DNA from: Enoplosus armatus
Lineage: Eukaryota > Chordata > Actinopteri > Centrarchiformes > Enoplosidae
Length of the DNA: 64,000 nt
Assembly: GCF_043641665.1 (NCBI RefSeq)
Contig: NC_092180.1
Location: 10,967,891 to 11,031,890 of the forward strand
Direction of reading: 5' to 3'
The position numbers and the translations under genes are program-made. A model generated the notes under the pieces. That model searched no databases and was not told the DNA's origin. It saw nothing but the letters and a program-made list of their open reading frames with translations. Position 1 is the first letter of the stretch. Every line of letters begins with the position of its first letter. This document shows, in pieces, positions 12,659 to 24,414 of the stretch.

Positions 12659-14903
12659 TGCCAGACTATTTCTTGGCCAGACACAGGAAATCACTGCTCC
12701 CGGCCAAGAAATAGTCTCTCACATAACCCCCCAAAACCCACAACAGGCTTGCAATTTCCCTCTGCTTCCAGTCTTTATGCCAAGCTAAGCTACATATTTA
12801 CCACACAGACACAAGAGTGGTATTGAACTTCTCATCTAACTCTTAAGAAAAAAGCAAATGAGTATTTCAAAAATGTGGAACTTTTCCTCCAAAATATGTT
12901 AAAAGCAACATTGTCTATTCTCACCTGTGTACCTGTCAAGTGCATAAATTCAAGCTGACAGTCATTCAGTCGCCCGAAACAAGGTTGTGTTTTGGCCTTA
13001 AAACCCCATAACCAACAGATGTTTCCAACTATTATTACAGTGCATCCGGAAAGTATTCACGGCGCTTCACTTTTTCCACATTTTGTTATGTTACACCCTT
13101 ATTCCAAAATGGATTAAATTAATTTTTTTCCTCAAAATTCTACACACAACACCCCATAATGACAATGTGAAAAAAGTTTTTTTGAAATTTTTGCAAATTT
13201 ATTAAAAATAAAAAACTAAGAAATCACATGTACATAAGTATTCACAGCCTTTGCCATGAAGCTCAAAATTGAGCTCAGGTGCATCCTGTTTCCACTGATC
13301 ATCCTTGAGATGTTTCTGCAGCTTAATTGGAGTCCACCTGTGGTAAATTCAGTTGATTGGACATGATTTGGAAAGGCACACACCTGTCTATATAAGGTCC
13401 CACAGTTGACAGTGCATGTCAGAGCACAAACCAAGCATGAAGTCAAAGGAATTGTCTGTAGACCTCCGAGACAGGATTGTCTCGAGGCACAAATCTGGGG
13501 AAGGTTACAGAAAAATTTCTGCTGCTTTGAAGGTCCCAATGAGCACAGTGGCCTCCATCATCCGTAAGTGGAAGAAGTTCGGAACCACCAGGACTCTTCC
13601 TAGAGCTGGCCGGCCATCTAAACTGAGTAATCGGGGGAGAAGGGCCTTAGTCAGGGAGGTGACCAAGAACCCGATGGTCACTCTGTCAGAGCTCCAGAGT
13701 TCCTCTGTGGAGAGAGGAGAACCTTCCAGAAGGACAACCATCTCTGCAGCAATCCACCAATCAGGCCTGTATGGTAGAGTGGCCAGACGGAAGCCACTCC
13801 TTAGTAAAAGGCACATAGCAGCCCGCCTGGAGTTTGCCAAAAGGCACCTGAAGGACTCTCAGACCATGAGAAACAAAATTCTCTGGTCTGATGAGACAAA
13901 GATTGAACTCTTTGGTGTGAATGCCAGGCGTCACGTTTGGAGGAAACCAGGCACCGCTCATCACCAGGCCAATACCATCCCTACAGTGAAGCATGGTGGT
14001 GGCAGCATCATGCTGTGGGGATGTTTTTCAGCGGCAGGAACTGGGAGACTAGTCAGGATAGAGGGAAAGATGAATGCAGCAAAGTACAGAGACATCCTGG
14101 ATGAAAACCTGCTCCAGAGCGCTCTTGACCTCAGACTGGGGCGACGGTTTATCTTTCAGCAGGACAACGACCCTAAGCACACAGCCAAGATGTCAAAGGA
14201 GTGGCTTCAGGACAACTCTGTGAATGTCCTTGAGTGGCCCAGCCAGAGCCCAGAATCCGATTTAACATCTCTGGAGAGATCTGAAAATGGCTGTGCACCG
14301 ACGCTTCCCATCCAACCTGATGGAGCTTGAGAGGTGCTGCAAAGAGGAATGGGTGAAACTGCCCAAAGATAGGTGTGCCAAGCTTGTGGCATCATATTCA
14401 AAAAGACTTGAGGCTGTAATTGCTGCCAAAGGTGCATCAACAAAGTATTGAGCAAAGGCTGTGAATACTTATGTACATGTGATTTCTCAGGTTTTTTATT
14501 TTTAATAAATTTGCAAAAATCTCAAAAAAACTTTTTTCACGTTGTCATTATGGGGTGTTGTGTGTAGAATTTTGAGGAAAAAAATGAATTTAATCCATTT
14601 TGGTATAAGGCTGCAACATAACAAAATGTGGAAAAAGTGAAGCGCTGTGAATACTTTCCGGATGCACTGTATATACCATTATGAAGCCCCTTTGGTGTTT
14701 CCATCCATATACGCAATGGCAGTGTACAATCTCTGGAGCCATAGAGAATTTCTCACCAGGAAGATGAGCAGAGTAGCTGTGATTTGGATTCCCCTGACAG
14801 CCTCCGCCTGCCAAGAGCTGCTGGAGCTGCTGGAGCTGTTGGGGCTAGTTAGAAGCCGGTTCATTGCATGGACAGGAAACTGTGTTCCATTCATATCGGC
14901 CAT
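11392..14903 (-). CDS. Leukotriene B4 receptor-like chemoattractant GPCR
   Basis: Two exons on the minus strand, 14903-14757 and 12348-11392, both phase 0, give 367 residues. Exon 1 encodes an extracellular N-terminus with glycosylation sequons (NGT, NSS), a serine run and the first half of TM1. Exon 2 completes TM1 (GVPLNG) and encodes the other six helices. Visible landmarks: LNLALADL in TM2; the TM3 and loop-2 cysteines; ERC in place of DRY; CWVP in TM6; NPVLY in TM7; and a Ser/Thr-rich tail. TM2, ETIAGFILP in TM5 and the tail resemble BLT1, so a G-protein-coupled receptor for leukotriene B4 or another chemoattractant on immune cells is likely. The exact ligand is inferred. Without exon 1, exon 2 has no in-frame ATG before the upstream stop, and it would start in the middle of TM1. 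The intron holds a foldback element and a Tc1 transposon. A minus-strand AATAAA lies 50 bp past the stop. Confidence 0.75.
12395..12895. mobile_element. Foldback (palindromic) MITE, copy 1
   Basis: The left half (from GATACCACTCTCATGTCTG through GCTTAGCATAAAG) is the inverted complement of the right half (CTTTATGCCAAGCTAAGC through AGAGTGGTATTGAACTT). The inner arms at 12653-12679 and 12702-12727 pair almost perfectly. A run of 20 Gs sits at 12634-12653. Related copies lie at 52893-53223 and 57354-57905. It has no coding capacity and is presumably mobilised in trans. It sits in the GPCR intron, with its edge about 45 bp from the exon 2 acceptor. Confidence 0.75.
13038..13254 (+). repeat. Tc1 left terminal inverted repeat
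   Basis: It is the inverted complement of 14452-14669, including the outer CAGTGCATCCGGAAAGTATT block and an inner block ending near the AGCCTTTGC sequence. Confidence 0.9.
13437..14451 (+). pseudogene. Tc1 transposase, inactivated
   Basis: The N-terminal part is a paired-like helix-turn-helix DNA-binding region (MKSKELSVDLRDRIV onward) with a GRPSKLS hook. The catalytic domain follows, with the first Asp in WSDETKIELFG and the second in QQDNDPKHTAK. An in-frame ATG at 13416 adds seven residues, but fish Tc1 transposases usually start at the second Met, used here. Near 14251-14265 about four bases are missing relative to the family pattern, which shifts the frame and ends it at 14330. In the ancestral frame the codon for the third catalytic acidic residue reads TAA (14263-14265). 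The remaining C-terminal part is legible in the shifted frame up to 14451. Family comparison is from memory. Confidence 0.9.
14452..14669 (-). repeat. Tc1 right terminal inverted repeat
   Basis: It mirrors the left repeat and starts right after the ancestral transposase stop codon (TGA 14449-14451). Confidence 0.9.
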
Positions 14904-14908
14904 TGAGG

Positions 14909-14916
14909 TGACGTCA
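14909..14916. promoter_or_regulatory. CRE palindrome next to the GPCR start
   Basis: TGACGTCA, the perfect cAMP-response element, lies six bases upstream of the GPCR ATG on the minus strand. It may lie in the 5' UTR or an internal promoter. The function is inferred. Confidence 0.3.
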
Positions 14917-15919
14917 AACTGGAGGTGAGCTGAAACACATCAGACATTGACTTTATGTCATGGATGCATACATACATTTTGAGTTTTTCTCCTCTGAAAT
15001 ATAAAATGAAAATATACGCAATCCATTTTGCCACTGACAAAGACGGAAAGTATGCAACATGCATGATTGCATATGAACATGGATTTCACATGTGTCAGTT
15101 GCCTAAAAATGCAGACAAGCTAATGTCCACATCACACCAACATGACACCAGACTTCCTTACATTTGCTCAATGTTTCCTTTCTGAGAACTCTTCTGTGTC
15201 ACAATTAACATTCAAAGATAAAAGTTGGTGTTACGCAACAAAGTGAGTGTAGCATTACATTCTGTGTCATAACTCTTCAACTCCACCAAACACACGTTGA
15301 TCACTTAAGAGGACCTTGCATTTCATACCTAACCTTAACTTTAGAAAATCGAATGGTCAACCACGCAGGGACCAGCATTTTATCCTTAAATATCCTTAAA
15401 ATCTCACCATGTGACCATATTTTTGTCCCCACAACATGATTAATACAAGCACACACACACAGAGTACGTGTGTCAGGTGTTGTATTAGTAGTAATGATTA
15501 CAGAGAAAGGAATCTGTTATTTATTTTGCCCCGTGGCCCTTCCTGAATGTACATCTAGACTGGGCCTGTTAGCGTGCATGTGCAATGAGAACAGCATGCA
15601 TGCAAACACTCCTGCGTTCATGAGCACACCTCCACTGGTCTCCACACAGTAGCAGCTCTAACGTGTCCCAAAGCTACTGATAGCAGTTGTGGTTCCCTGA
15701 TTAAAAGCTCATGAAATTCAGATTTCTAGAATCCACAGTAACCAAGACGTTTAGGATTTACAATCTGTGTCTTCAAGTCAGTGTTAGAAAGCTGCTTTAC
15801 ATCATTTGCATGTTAATTTAAAGAGTTTGCTTCTTACCTCCTTTGTTTGCCTTGTGTGTGGGAGAAATGGAGAGATGAGGAGATAAAGCAAAAAGGAGTG
15901 CCTGCTGGCTCTTATAAGA

Positions 15920-15922
<3 letters not shown>

Positions 15923-15953
<31 letters not shown>
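15923..15953. repeat. (CT)n microsatellite
   Basis: About 15 CT units, ending in a CTTT variant. Confidence 0.9.
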
Positions 15954-15958
<5 letters not shown>

Positions 15959-17129
15959 CCTGTGTGATTGCAACACACACTCCTTCCTATGAGCATATCT
16001 ATGAGAACATCAGAGACTTTCATATTCATATTATTCTTCACCCAATGAAATGCCATTTCCTCTGAATCCAAACAGCTTTTATTTACTTCTTTATATGAGA
16101 AAACATTAACCATAGAGGCATAAAATGGTAAAGTGATACATTACAGTTACATTAAACTGACATTAACATTTCTTCCAACTGGGAGATAGTTAAAAAGCTA
16201 GAAAGCATATAAAAGATTTTTTCCTTTTAGATTGATAAGATTTTATACAATTTTCTCATCAGCAAGAAACCTAATTGGTGTGCTCGCTTCATTGATGCAC
16301 ATTGATGTTCTCCAATTTACTTCTTTATTCCTCCGCTTGTTCTTCTGGACAAAACTTTGGCACCTACTGTAAATACACCCACATACTTTCAGCAAGAAGC
16401 TTCACTGAAACTTACAAATGTTTTATATTTGTTTTCAGTTCTTTTGGCCACTTTTTGATTGCATTTTTAATTAAATGACAAATGACGTGACAACAAAGGT
16501 CTCCGGCTGTTCTTGTTTTGTTTTTCTTCTTCTTTCTGTCTATGTTGAGCTCCATAATACCTCTATGGGAAGATTAGAGTGAGAAACTGTAGTTAATAGA
16601 ACCGGAAAAAATATTGAAACTGTTTTTAGTCGCAGTCTTTCAGTCTTGACACACTGGGTCGCCACAAACCTCCTATATCTTAAAATGCAGACGTTGAACC
16701 CACAGCAGTTTAAGTCTAATCTTAATCGATGGGGGAGAGGACTGTCAAACTCATTCAGAAATCTGAATCTTTCTTAACTTTACAGGCTTACAGGTTCTTC
16801 TATTATTTGAACACGGTGTATATAATCGATGTATATGTAGTAACCAGCTACTCCTGCCACCCCTCACAATTTAAAAATCTTACATCTATTTATTGTAATT
16901 TTCCATATCTCTCTCATAACTTTAGCAGACTTCATCCAACTCACACAGCGTGTATGTTGGTTGGCTAATTAGTCTCGTCCTCAGGAAAAGAGTCAGTTTG
17001 CGTCTTGGGTCAGTGGTTACTGTTGTTTCCTCGAAACATAAATGTTTGTCTTCTTCTTTTCAGCAAAAATGGGAACACGCAATTAGGCCTTACAAAGTTG
17101 TAATTTCAAACTAAAAGGCCGGCGTCACT

Positions 17130-17590
17130 CTTTATTTTTGTTATTGTCAACAACTCCCACAAAAAAAACAAAAACTAACTGTGCAATTGTCCATTTCTCA
17201 GTACTTTTCAACTTCCCCAGCCTGTCTGTTACCCATTAATTTCTACTGAAGGCATAAACTGGACACAAAAGTTTTATTTGATTTGTAAAAAGGATAAACA
17301 ACTAGACACAACTTTTGGCAAATGTTACCTAGAAAGGAATAAATGTTGCATTTGTTGGAGACTATTTTCAGGCATAGATTTGGTGCAGTAGTGCATAAAT
17401 GAACTACAGTGCCTATGTTTATGATAATGAAGGAACATCTCACCCAGTGCAACGGTGTGGAATTAGTCATATCAGACTTTGGCTACTCAGATACATGGTA
17501 AGATCAATTCATTGTCGGTTTTGGTCTTGTTATGGAATTGGTTGACAACATGCAAAATATGAATTTCACCACACTTATCCTTAATTTGAA
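17130..17590. repeat. Dispersed repeat family B, copy 1
   Basis: It shares several blocks with 32085-32565 and 49380-49730: a TTTTTGTTA-TGTCA-CAACTCC-like start, AATGAAGGAACAT, a CCCAGTGCAACGGTGTGG-like block, and GATCAATTCATTGT-GGTTTT at the end. I cannot name the element. Confidence 0.55.
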
Positions 17591-17928
17591 GTGTAAGCTC
17601 TTATGTCGGTGTCTGCTTTGATGATGACTGTGAAGACATCATGATGATGCAATGGTTGACATTCACCAGTAGATGGCAGTGCTGTTCATTTAGTAAACAA
17701 TGAGGAAATGTAATTAGTCATTTCTGTCTTGATGTGGTTTTTAGGATTTAGGCTGATTGGACTGGAGCACGACTCTAAACATATGGGCAGCTTTAAAGAT
17801 TCATGTCTGGAATGAATTAGACAACTGCTTCAGTCATTGTGGGGGATTGTATTGTTAATTTTATCAGATGAATGGTTACAGAACTTAAGCTAATGACACC
17901 ACTTTAAATACCTATTAGATACCCATTA

Positions 17929-17990
17929 CCCCCCCCCCCCCAAGACAACAACAACAACAACAACAACAAAAAACAACAAACAAACAAAGT
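17929..17990. repeat. Poly-C then (CAA)n simple repeat
   Basis: A run of about 12 Cs is followed by roughly eight CAA units and CAAA variants. Confidence 0.85.
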
Positions 17991-18423
17991 AACTGGCTTT
18001 ATTTGTTTTGAATGAATGTTGTTCAAACACACAAACATGAATCAAGCTAAGTCTGAAATGTTGTCATGACAACTAATTTCCATGATATCAAAGTGACAAA
18101 ATGTGCAAATATGTTGTTATAAATATTGACTGTCATTTGTACAGTTAACAAGTTTCACACTTTTTTGTCATTTAAAGATGGACGTTCTTTTGGTCGAAGG
18201 CATTCCCAGACGTAACGACACCTATTTGTGCCGTACAGTCTGTTAAACTTGGACATAACTGCGATGTGTGAAGTGATTCATTTGAGCTTGTAAACCCAGC
18301 AAATTTATCATTGTACTGTTCTGAATCGTTAAAAAAATACAATTATTAATAAAATTATATTTGACCAAATTCATTTTTTTCTTTGTTGCAAACTATGTTT
18401 TGAATTGTAGATATTTAAAGTAA

Positions 18424-18485
18424 TTTCTTTCTTTATTTCTTTCTTTCTTTCTTACATACCTACATACATACATACATACATACCA
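18424..18485. repeat. (TTTC)n and (CATA)n simple repeats
   Basis: TTTC units run directly into CATA units. Related words (AACTA-GTTTT-ATTGTAGATATTTAA) flank both sides, suggesting a small local duplication. Confidence 0.8.
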
Positions 18486-18641
18486 GACTGTTGCAAACTA
18501 CGTTTTATATTGTAGATATTTAAATAATGCTTTTTAAATACATTTTCTTGAATAATTATTTATAGAGCATTGGAAATTAACTGCTCTAGAAACTGAGCCT
18601 TTCGGTTTTTAGTGTTTTACATAAGTGTCACATCACTTGTT

Positions 18642-18661
18642 GGGGGGGGGGGGGGGGGGGG
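18642..18661 (+). repeat. Poly-G run
   Basis: Twenty consecutive Gs; possible quadruplex or a length-unstable tract. Confidence 0.9.
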
Positions 18662-20198
18662 ACTTCTCTTTAGTTTCTGTTTGGAGACTGTGTCGGCAGT
18701 TTACTAATACTACTAATACTAATCCTCAAAAAAAGCAACCAACTTACATTACAACAATACATGAATTGAGACAAAAGTGAAATTGTGTTGTGCAAGTAGT
18801 CCTAGCATTCGTTTTACATTATCAACAGTTGTTCGAACAATGATTTTCATGGAGTTAGTCGATCAGTCGACAGACAGTTCCAATAACCAAAAAGTTGAAA
18901 AGTGTGCGTATCTTTAAAGCAGTTTGTGGAATTGAATCATAACCAGCGTTGGGCTTTCCACCTCTGAAGCTCACCCACACTTCCTTTAAACCTGCTAATT
19001 TTAGATGCAGGGGTTTTGATCGGGGAAACCAAGCACTTGTATGTCACTGTGAAAGAGCAGGAATGAAAGACAACTCTGTGCTTTGTTGCTCATGGTGTTT
19101 ACCGAGATATTAGTTCTATAATTGTTTTGGTGTAAAACAATAGCTGCTTTCAGTCAAACAGATGTTGGTAATGTTCGAAAATAATCTATATGTGTTCTGA
19201 AGATTAAAAAACTCTGGTCTGTTTCATCTCTGTCAGAAATATTCCCTGTGGTGCCACACATGTCACACTTTGAGGACACGCAGACCAAGACGAGATGATG
19301 GCATAGAGAGCTGGAAATGCTTTCAGATCATATCAGCTGTATGTCTGTTGGGCCTCTCATGCATATCCCACATATGACAGGAAAAAAGAGTGAAGTCAGG
19401 CCCTCAGGTTGCCCACGTGGAAACACTGAAACAGAGCTCTGCGCTGTAGAAACAGAGAGAAAAAGAAAGTATGTTTTGTTTTTCTTTTGACTAGACAAGA
19501 ATACAACTCATAAAATGCTTTTGCCTTAATGAACAAACTTTCACACTGGCTGTCATTTCTGGTTTCCGAGGTAGAAGCTCATAAACACATCGAAAGTAGG
19601 TGAGGTTATGAGTGAAGGTGATGGTGGTGAATAAGGTCTTCTTGACAAAATGTTATTTTTGTCCCTTCAGTTGAAGTTCAAAAGAAGATTAGGATCTGCT
19701 TCCCCCTCAACACCTAAATATGATGTCAGTCTCTTCTCTCTAAGGTGACAGACACACACTTTCTCTGTCTCTCAACACAGTTTTCTGATCACCAAGACAA
19801 TGTACAGACAATACACAACCTTTTTTAAAATGAAAAGGGAAACTTACAAAGCGACTTCCTCCCTAAATTTGTAATCTGTAAGAGGCGGAGACCGAAGAAA
19901 TGAGGATAGCGTTTGAAGCCTCAGCTGGCATATTACACATCGTGAATTTCCAGTACGTGAAAGGAGGGGGGGAGGTCCCTGACACATCTCAGCTTCTTCC
20001 CCCGCCTCCTCATGTACTTTCAACCTTCTCCCTTCAACTACTACACCGTCTGTCTTTTTCAATGTGTTTCCTTTTTAACACACTCACAGGAATGTAACGT
20101 ACTTGATCCTAGTCCACTGAATGAGTGTAAGAAAAGAGTTTGCATGAAGCCAGTGTGCAGCCAGCGACTCAGAAAATGCTATTCTCAGTGCTGGAGAA

Positions 20199-20229
20199 GG
20201 GGGGGGGGCGGGGGGCAGGGGGGGGGGGG
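20199..20229 (+). repeat. G-rich tract, quadruplex candidate
   Basis: Three long G runs (about 10, 6 and 12) are separated by single C or CA steps, enough for a G-quadruplex fold. Confidence 0.7.
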
Positions 20230-20734
20230 TAGTGGTGGTGAGAAAAGATGGGGAGGCACCTTGTCTTCTCAGAAACGGATCAGTATGACTTGGTTACAGG
20301 GTTACCACAAGCAAACACTGCATGCAGTGAGATTCTGGGCCAGTTTATAGGCGGCATCTGAGATATGTAACGAGGATAGGTTGCAGGATCACAGTCATTT
20401 AGTGGAAAAGGGTCCCTTTCAAAATCCCCGCTGGTGACACTCCCATAACTGTCAAACAGTAATCCAATTCATTTCATGACCCTGCACAGTCATAGTGTTC
20501 AGTGATTGTACAGGTGGCTTGATAAGAAGTAAGTAAAGGTGTGAGTAAAGGTGTAAATATGAAAGTAGTTTGAGACCATTTTTAGCATTACAGTGACCTC
20601 AATGAAATGATCACCAATAGAAAATCTATTAAAATGTTGTCAGAAGTCTTTTATCCAACTTCAAAATCCTGATCCAAATACAAACTGTATGTATCCACTA
20701 CAAACACTACTGACTTCTTCTCTTGCGCCACCGT

Positions 20735-21370
20735 GAGGTTTTCATTTGTGTTTTTTAGTGACATATCTCAACAACTACTGGAAAGGTTTCAATGAAATTT
20801 GGTTCAGATATTCACAGTCCCAGACGATGAATCCTAAGGACTTCGATGATCTCCAGCAAGTCATAATTTTAATTGAAATTTCTTTACATCTCTTGGATGG
20901 ATTGGCTCAAAATGTTCTAGAGACATTCATGGTTCCTAGATGATGTATCCTAATGACTACGGTGATCATCTGAGTTTTCCTCCAGTGTCATCATGAGGTT
21001 GACATTTATGGTTTTAAGGGAAATTATGACAACTATTGGACACATTCATGTTCGCCTCAGGATGAATTATAAACATGTTGGTGATCCCTCAACCATTCCT
21101 CCACTTTACAGTCAAGTACCTGTAAAACTAATAACATACCCATCAGCCTCAGCTGTACTGTGTTTAGTGCTAATTAGCAAATGTTAGCATGCTAAAACAC
21201 TAAACCAAGATGGTGAACATTGTAAACATTATAACTGCTAAACATCAGCATGTTAAGCATTGTCATTGTGAGCCTGTTAGCACGCCGATGTTAGCATTTA
21301 GCTCAAAGCCCCAATGTGTCTTACGTACAGCCTCAAAGAGCTGCTAGCATGGCTGTAGATGAACACATGG
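20735..21370. repeat. Dispersed repeat family C, copy 1
   Basis: It shares the blocks CTCAACAACTACTGGA, ATGAAATTTGGT, AGGTTGACATTTATGG, CTAAACATCAGCATGTTA and GCTAGCATGGCTGTAGA with copies at 46955-47460 and 55965-56525. It has no coding capacity. Confidence 0.65.
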
Positions 21371-21389
21371 CCCCAAATCCACATAAATA

Positions 21390-21660
21390 TTAAGCAGGTT
21401 TTTAGTATATAGTGTGTTCACATAGCTGGAAAAAAAATTAAATAAACTGCGGGTGTTGATGAAACAGCTTCAGAAAGATATTGAAGAACAATAAATAAGT
21501 ATTCAATCTTAATCTTATTCAATAAGTTTGTTCATTTCTTTGTACACTTACTGCTAAAACAGTATACTGTGACGGTTAGTGTGTAGTGCATACTGTATAG
21601 AATTTGTATGTAGTTAGTAGTTTATTAGTATGTTATTTTTTTAAGGGAAAGTGAGGAATC
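21390..21660. repeat. Dispersed repeat family F, copy 1
   Basis: It shares an AGCAGGTTTTTAGTA start, a GTGTTC-CA block, GAAACAGCT, AAGTATTCAATCTT and a tail of ACTAATATACTGT-like words with 32845-33255. The element type is not identified. Confidence 0.5.
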
Positions 21661-22269
21661 ACCAACTGTTAGTGTGTTTAAGTCAGTTAAGGGACAGTGT
21701 GATACAAAGCCAACAGGGTTTGGTCCCATAGGCAGAGCTCAATCATATATATCAAACAATATATATCAAATTTAGTATTATCATCATTTATTTCATTTCA
21801 TTAATTTAATGTGTGACTACAATGGCTGCCTCTGTGGCTCATATCCATTGGGCTTAAATGATCTCCAGCTTTATTAAAGCTCTCTGAATATCACATTAAA
21901 GAATCTTTTAATATGAGTTTGAATAGGGGGAGATTCAGTTTTTACACATCACACAACGCAGCCATGCATTTCATCTATTTTCCCTTCAAATCTTTGACGT
22001 TTTACATATTTGAGCATATAATTAAATATACATTCATGATGTCAAACTGCTGTCATCTTCATGTCAACCTCTATTGCTGTCATCACAGTTGACATAACTG
22101 TCAATAACTTCTTTTTTTTATCCAAGAAATGAATATATTTTCTCTTCTGTAGGCAGCATTTACATATAAGATAAATGGCATCTTACTGCACATTTGTTGC
22201 GTGATTTCTTTTTCTTTTTAATAGTCATTCTGTTAGAAGGGGATTTCACATGACTCACACACACAAGTG

Positions 22270-22438
22270 TATATAAGACATGTAAACCCACATTTTGGTT
22301 TACTGTTCAATGGGAGGGAGAGAGAGAATACCAAGGGTGCAGAGACGCTAGAAGAGAGAGAGAGAGGCACTCGGCCAAGAAGAAGAAGACAAACACCAGT
22401 TGCTGAAAGGAAGTGTTGTTGGTGTACTCAGGATACAG
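22270..22438 (+). promoter_or_regulatory. Candidate TATA promoter and first exon of an unassigned transcript
   Basis: TATATAAG (22270-22277) is followed about 30 bp later by a purine-rich leader ending at GATACAG before a GTCAGT donor at 22439. No ATG-initiated frame of note lies within it. It would splice to 23188-23221. This is suggestive only; no protein family is recognised. Confidence 0.35.
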
Positions 22439-23187
22439 GTCAGTAACTACCTAACTACCATTACAACAAACACAAACTTACTCCCTGACAACATCTCAGT
22501 TTAGATTAGCACCTTGATTCTCAACCAGAGTCGACATATAACAGCATCTGTTACATCCTGTTACTCATAACGTCTCTGGAGAGAGATAATAGATACAGAA
22601 CTTTACCGATAGTTCCAGCTGCTCCACACCTGGACTTTTTCCGTCTTTTTAAACTCAGTGTCCAGGTACCTTCAGAGGGTCACAAACATAGTTCAAACCC
22701 AGAGAAATGTATTTCAGATTTTTAATGATACTGGGCTGAATTATAGGGAATGGTGTATTAAAAAAACAGCCATAAGGAAATGCCTAAATTATGTCTTTTC
22801 AAACTTGAAATGTAAGTTTAAGGGAGAATATAAAGAAAGTGAGAGAACTGGGGTTCAAAGTGCTCAACGTGTATACAGTGCAGTTTTCGTTTTCTAATTA
22901 ATGGGGTCATTTTGTTGCCAAAGTACGAGTTTAGATAGAGATTTTAAAATAAAGGCTCGACAGGATTTTATTTTTCACAAAAAGAAAAAAATAATGTATT
23001 CAGTTCAATCAAATGACAGTTTCAGTGATCCATTCTCCAAAATCTTTGCATTTGTAACAGTAATCTAGGCTACCACAACAATGTCCAGTTGTTGGCTTAT
23101 GTAGTGAATACTTGTGAATGAAACACTGCAGTTCAAAAGTGTAAATGATCTCTCAAAGCTAACCAGTGTGTCTGTCACCCCCTGCAG

Positions 23188-23221
23188 GACATCCTCAGCG
23201 GGCATGAATGCCAACAGTGAG
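23188..23221 (+). other. Candidate second exon with a start codon (MNANSE...)
   Basis: A strong acceptor (CACCCCCTGCAG) and a strong donor (GAG then GTAAGC) bracket 34 bases. ATG at 23204 opens a six-codon frame in phase 0 at the donor. I could not find a convincing next exon before ephrin-B2. It could also be a noncoding transcript or chance. Confidence 0.3.
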
Positions 23222-24414
23222 GTAAGCATGTGGACGATGACACAGCCCTCCAGTCTTGTCCCAGGTTGAGGTTAATGCTAATCGTGATAGGGGTTGTTCA
23301 TTACCAGACACCTAACATGTTAGCATTAGCTTCACTCTGGGAGATCTCACAACGCCTCTGGAGCCATCATGCAACTGAGGAATACTATGCATGAACAGAC
23401 ACATGGTGAAACGCTCATGGACTAACATTCACGCTGTGTCACTGCTATCAAAGACGATCCTGTGGTCGTAGCACATTTAAAGTTCTTAGCACCTCTTATT
23501 TGAGGCGACATACATTTGACCTTTTCAACACAACCCATGTCAAATATGATTTAAAATGTAAACCCACATGGGTACAGCAGTTACTTTGGCTCTTCTTAGG
23601 CATGTGCAGATTGACTCCTTCATGATTCAGTGTTCAGTATATATTCAAGTTCACAGCAAAGCTCTGCTCAACATAAACCTGGTCATCCAGAGTAGACAAA
23701 TAGCTGTCTGGTTTTGAAATAATACATCCTTCTGAAAACCACCTATATCATCATCATGTAAAGGAACATTTGAGTATTCTTTATGAAAGTAGCACTGGGT
23801 ATCAATGCTGCAAATGCTATATTTTGAACGCTTTCAGAAAATTGTAAGGATTTGGAGGCTTTTTCATAAGATAAATAAACCATTGACAATCATGTGACAA
23901 TAAATACTTGGTTGAAAAAGCTGATCTTTTGAAGATATATCTTTTTCACGATATGATTTAATATCACTTGTATTTTGAGTTGAAGGGGGGTTTCATTGCA
24001 GTATTTAGTCACGGTGAATCAGATCATGTAATAGATCATAATCTGTCCTCTGTTGTGCTTAATGTTTCCTATCGTGAATAGAAATAGCCAGAAATAACTG
24101 TATCTGAAAAAGGAAAAGGAAAATAGTTCAACTAGTTAAAAACAAGTTCCATTGTTACACCAAGGACATGCAGAGATTTGTTTTGTGATTAAATTAACTT
24201 TGTTTCACATTGGATGTAGTCTCATTTGTATTTGTGCCTTTCTGTATGTCGGCAGCTGAACCATGACAAGAAAATAAAAAATAAAATCAATCATAAACAT
24301 CTGAATATTGTACATCTGATGTTTGTTTCTAAACCAAAAGTGAGACTTTTGTATAATTTTGTGTTTACATGAGAAAACATCTCTGCATCTGATTTCTGTG
24401 TGTGGTCGACAGTG

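Larger units (their letters stand above)
13038..14669 (+). mobile_element. Complete Tc1-family DNA transposon
   Basis: The element is 1632 bp and flanked on both sides by TA (13036-13037 and 14670-14671), the Tc1/mariner target duplication. It begins CAGTGCATCCGG and ends with the complement. Terminal inverted repeats of about 217 bp run at 13038-13254 and 14452-14669 with few mismatches. A transposase reading frame lies between them. The element lies within the intron of the minus-strand GPCR, in the opposite orientation. Long, well-matched repeats suggest a fairly recent insertion. Confidence 0.95.
14917..22269. other. Gene-poor intergenic region
   Basis: No exon is recognised on either strand. 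The region holds AT-rich unique DNA plus the repeats listed separately: (CT)n, (CAA)n, TTTC/CATA tracts, two G-rich runs and three dispersed repeat copies. Confidence 0.5.
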
